A stretch of 64,000 bases of DNA, taken from Hydractinia symbiolongicarpus (Eukaryota > Cnidaria > Hydrozoa > Anthoathecata > Hydractiniidae). Positions 62,991-64,000 of the stretch are shown here, piece by piece. The translations under genes were made by a program, and so were the position numbers. Under the pieces are notes generated by a model. It had not been told where the DNA came from. It worked only from the letters and a program-made list of their open reading frames with translations, and searched no databases. Every line of letters begins with the position of its first letter. The stretch's first letter is position 1. Where the stretch lies: the NCBI RefSeq assembly GCF_029227915.1, contig NC_079876.1, positions 37,741,828-37,805,827 of the forward strand. The letters are read 5' to 3'.

Positions 62991-64000
62991 CATTCGTCTT
63001 AATTTGACATGGTTGCCGAAACTCAGCGACTACACTTGGCGCTGTGGTAGCGCTTCATTTAAGAATTAAGATGAAAAGTCATTTTTTTACTGTGGGACCA
63101 ATCCTAGCCGTTATCGCGCGCTGAAGAAATAGCGACAGTTTTAAAAACTACATTTCATTGACTTTCTAACGGTGTCAGTCCGTTTGAGTTTTAACGGTTG
63201 GGTCACATATTCGTACCAACATGTATTTAGCGATATTTTTCCGATATTACTAGGTTGCATCGCCTTTAACAATGAAACGATTGACTGTGGGACTTAATTG
63301 AACTAACTTTGGACTGTGACCTGATGAATGTGATAAATAAGACAATTGGACTCCAAGAAAAAAACATTGTTCTTAACTTGACATGATTGCCGAAACTCAG
63401 CGACTACACTTGGCGCTGTGGTGGCGCTTCATTTAAGAATTAAGATGAAAAAGTCATTTTTTTACTGTGGGACAAATCCTAGCCGTTATCGCGCGCTGAA
63501 GAAATAGCGACAGTTTCAAAAACTACATTTCATTGACTTTTTAACAGTATCAATCCGTTTGAGTTACAACGCTTGAGTCACATATTCGTTATGGCTTTTA
63601 ACAGTAAATTGATTGACTGTGGGACTTAATTGAACTAACTTTGGACTGTGACCTGATTAATGTGATAAATGAGAAAATTGGACTCGAAGAAAAAACATTG
63701 TTCTTAATTTGACATGATTGCCGAAACCCAGTGACTACATTTGGCGCTGTGGTAGCGCTTCATTTAAGAATTAAGATGAAAAAGTCATTTTTTTACTGTG
63801 GGACCAATCCTAGCCGTTATCGCGCGCTGAAGAAATAGCGACAGTTTTAAAAACTACATTTCATTGACTTTTTAACAGTATCAATCCGTTTGAGTTACAA
63901 CGGTTGCGTCACATATTCGTACCAACATGAATTTAGCGATATTTTTCTGATATTACTAAGTTGCATCGCCTTTAACAATGAAACGATTGACTGTGGGACT
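62991..64000 (+). repeat. Right-end satellite monomers, A-like again, array continues past the window
   Basis: From about 63,000 the monomers regain type A states: GAGTTTTAACGG, TTTTTCCGATATT, GCCTTTAACAATG, GATGAATG, CATTGTTCTTAA. One of them has a deletion at about 63,588 (CATATTCGT joined to TATGGCTTTTAAC). The last base is still inside a monomer, so the array does not end here. Confidence 0.9.

Noticed and set aside
267-64000. CRISPR array, because of the many regularly spaced repeats.
   Set aside because: The unit is about 373 bp with no unique spacers and no cas genes, and the flanking DNA and retrotransposon are eukaryotic. It is a satellite.

Overview
This window is almost entirely one tandem satellite DNA array from a eukaryote, most likely an invertebrate animal. 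The monomer is about 373-374 bp: the landmark ATTGACTTTCT recurs at 389, 763, 1137, 1510 and 1884, and onward to the right edge. I estimate about 165 monomers, all in the same orientation. The sequence is AT-rich apart from one CpG-dense patch per monomer. There are no bacterial features: no operons, no Shine-Dalgarno-led genes and no RNA genes. Short open frames of 60-90 codons recur once per monomer and are by-products of the repeat, not genes.

Layout. Positions 1-266 are non-satellite DNA ending in an (AATC)7 microsatellite, probably the 3' end of a retroelement, and abut the array. Positions 267-7238 hold a fairly homogeneous satellite block (type A). Positions 7239-9569 are a 5'-truncated non-LTR retrotransposon on the minus strand. 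It has an uninterrupted reverse transcriptase frame of 600 codons (the only real coding sequence), a 3' UTR and a TTA-rich tail. Satellite resumes at 9570 and runs past the right edge. It passes through zones of different monomer subfamilies: A-like to about 12.1 kb, older and more diverged to about 20.4 kb, a 'TGCACTGTCACC' type from about 20.4 to 49.4 kb, a diverged type to about 63 kb, then A-like again to 64 kb.

Satellite dynamics are the main biology here. Duplicated blocks are visible at many scales: single monomers (373 bp), dimers (746-750 bp), trimers (1,122 bp), tetramers (about 1,496 bp), a tandem pair of about 2,120 bp that looks identical to the eye, and a block of about 3.3 kb repeated 8.49 kb away. 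Several blocks carry shared internal deletions that act as lineage markers. No single higher-order period covers the whole array. This fits repeated local unequal exchange better than one homogenised centromeric higher-order repeat.

The retrotransposon frame resembles CR1/Jockey-like elements, which are common in cnidarians and other marine invertebrates. That placement is inference; the species cannot be identified from the sequence alone.
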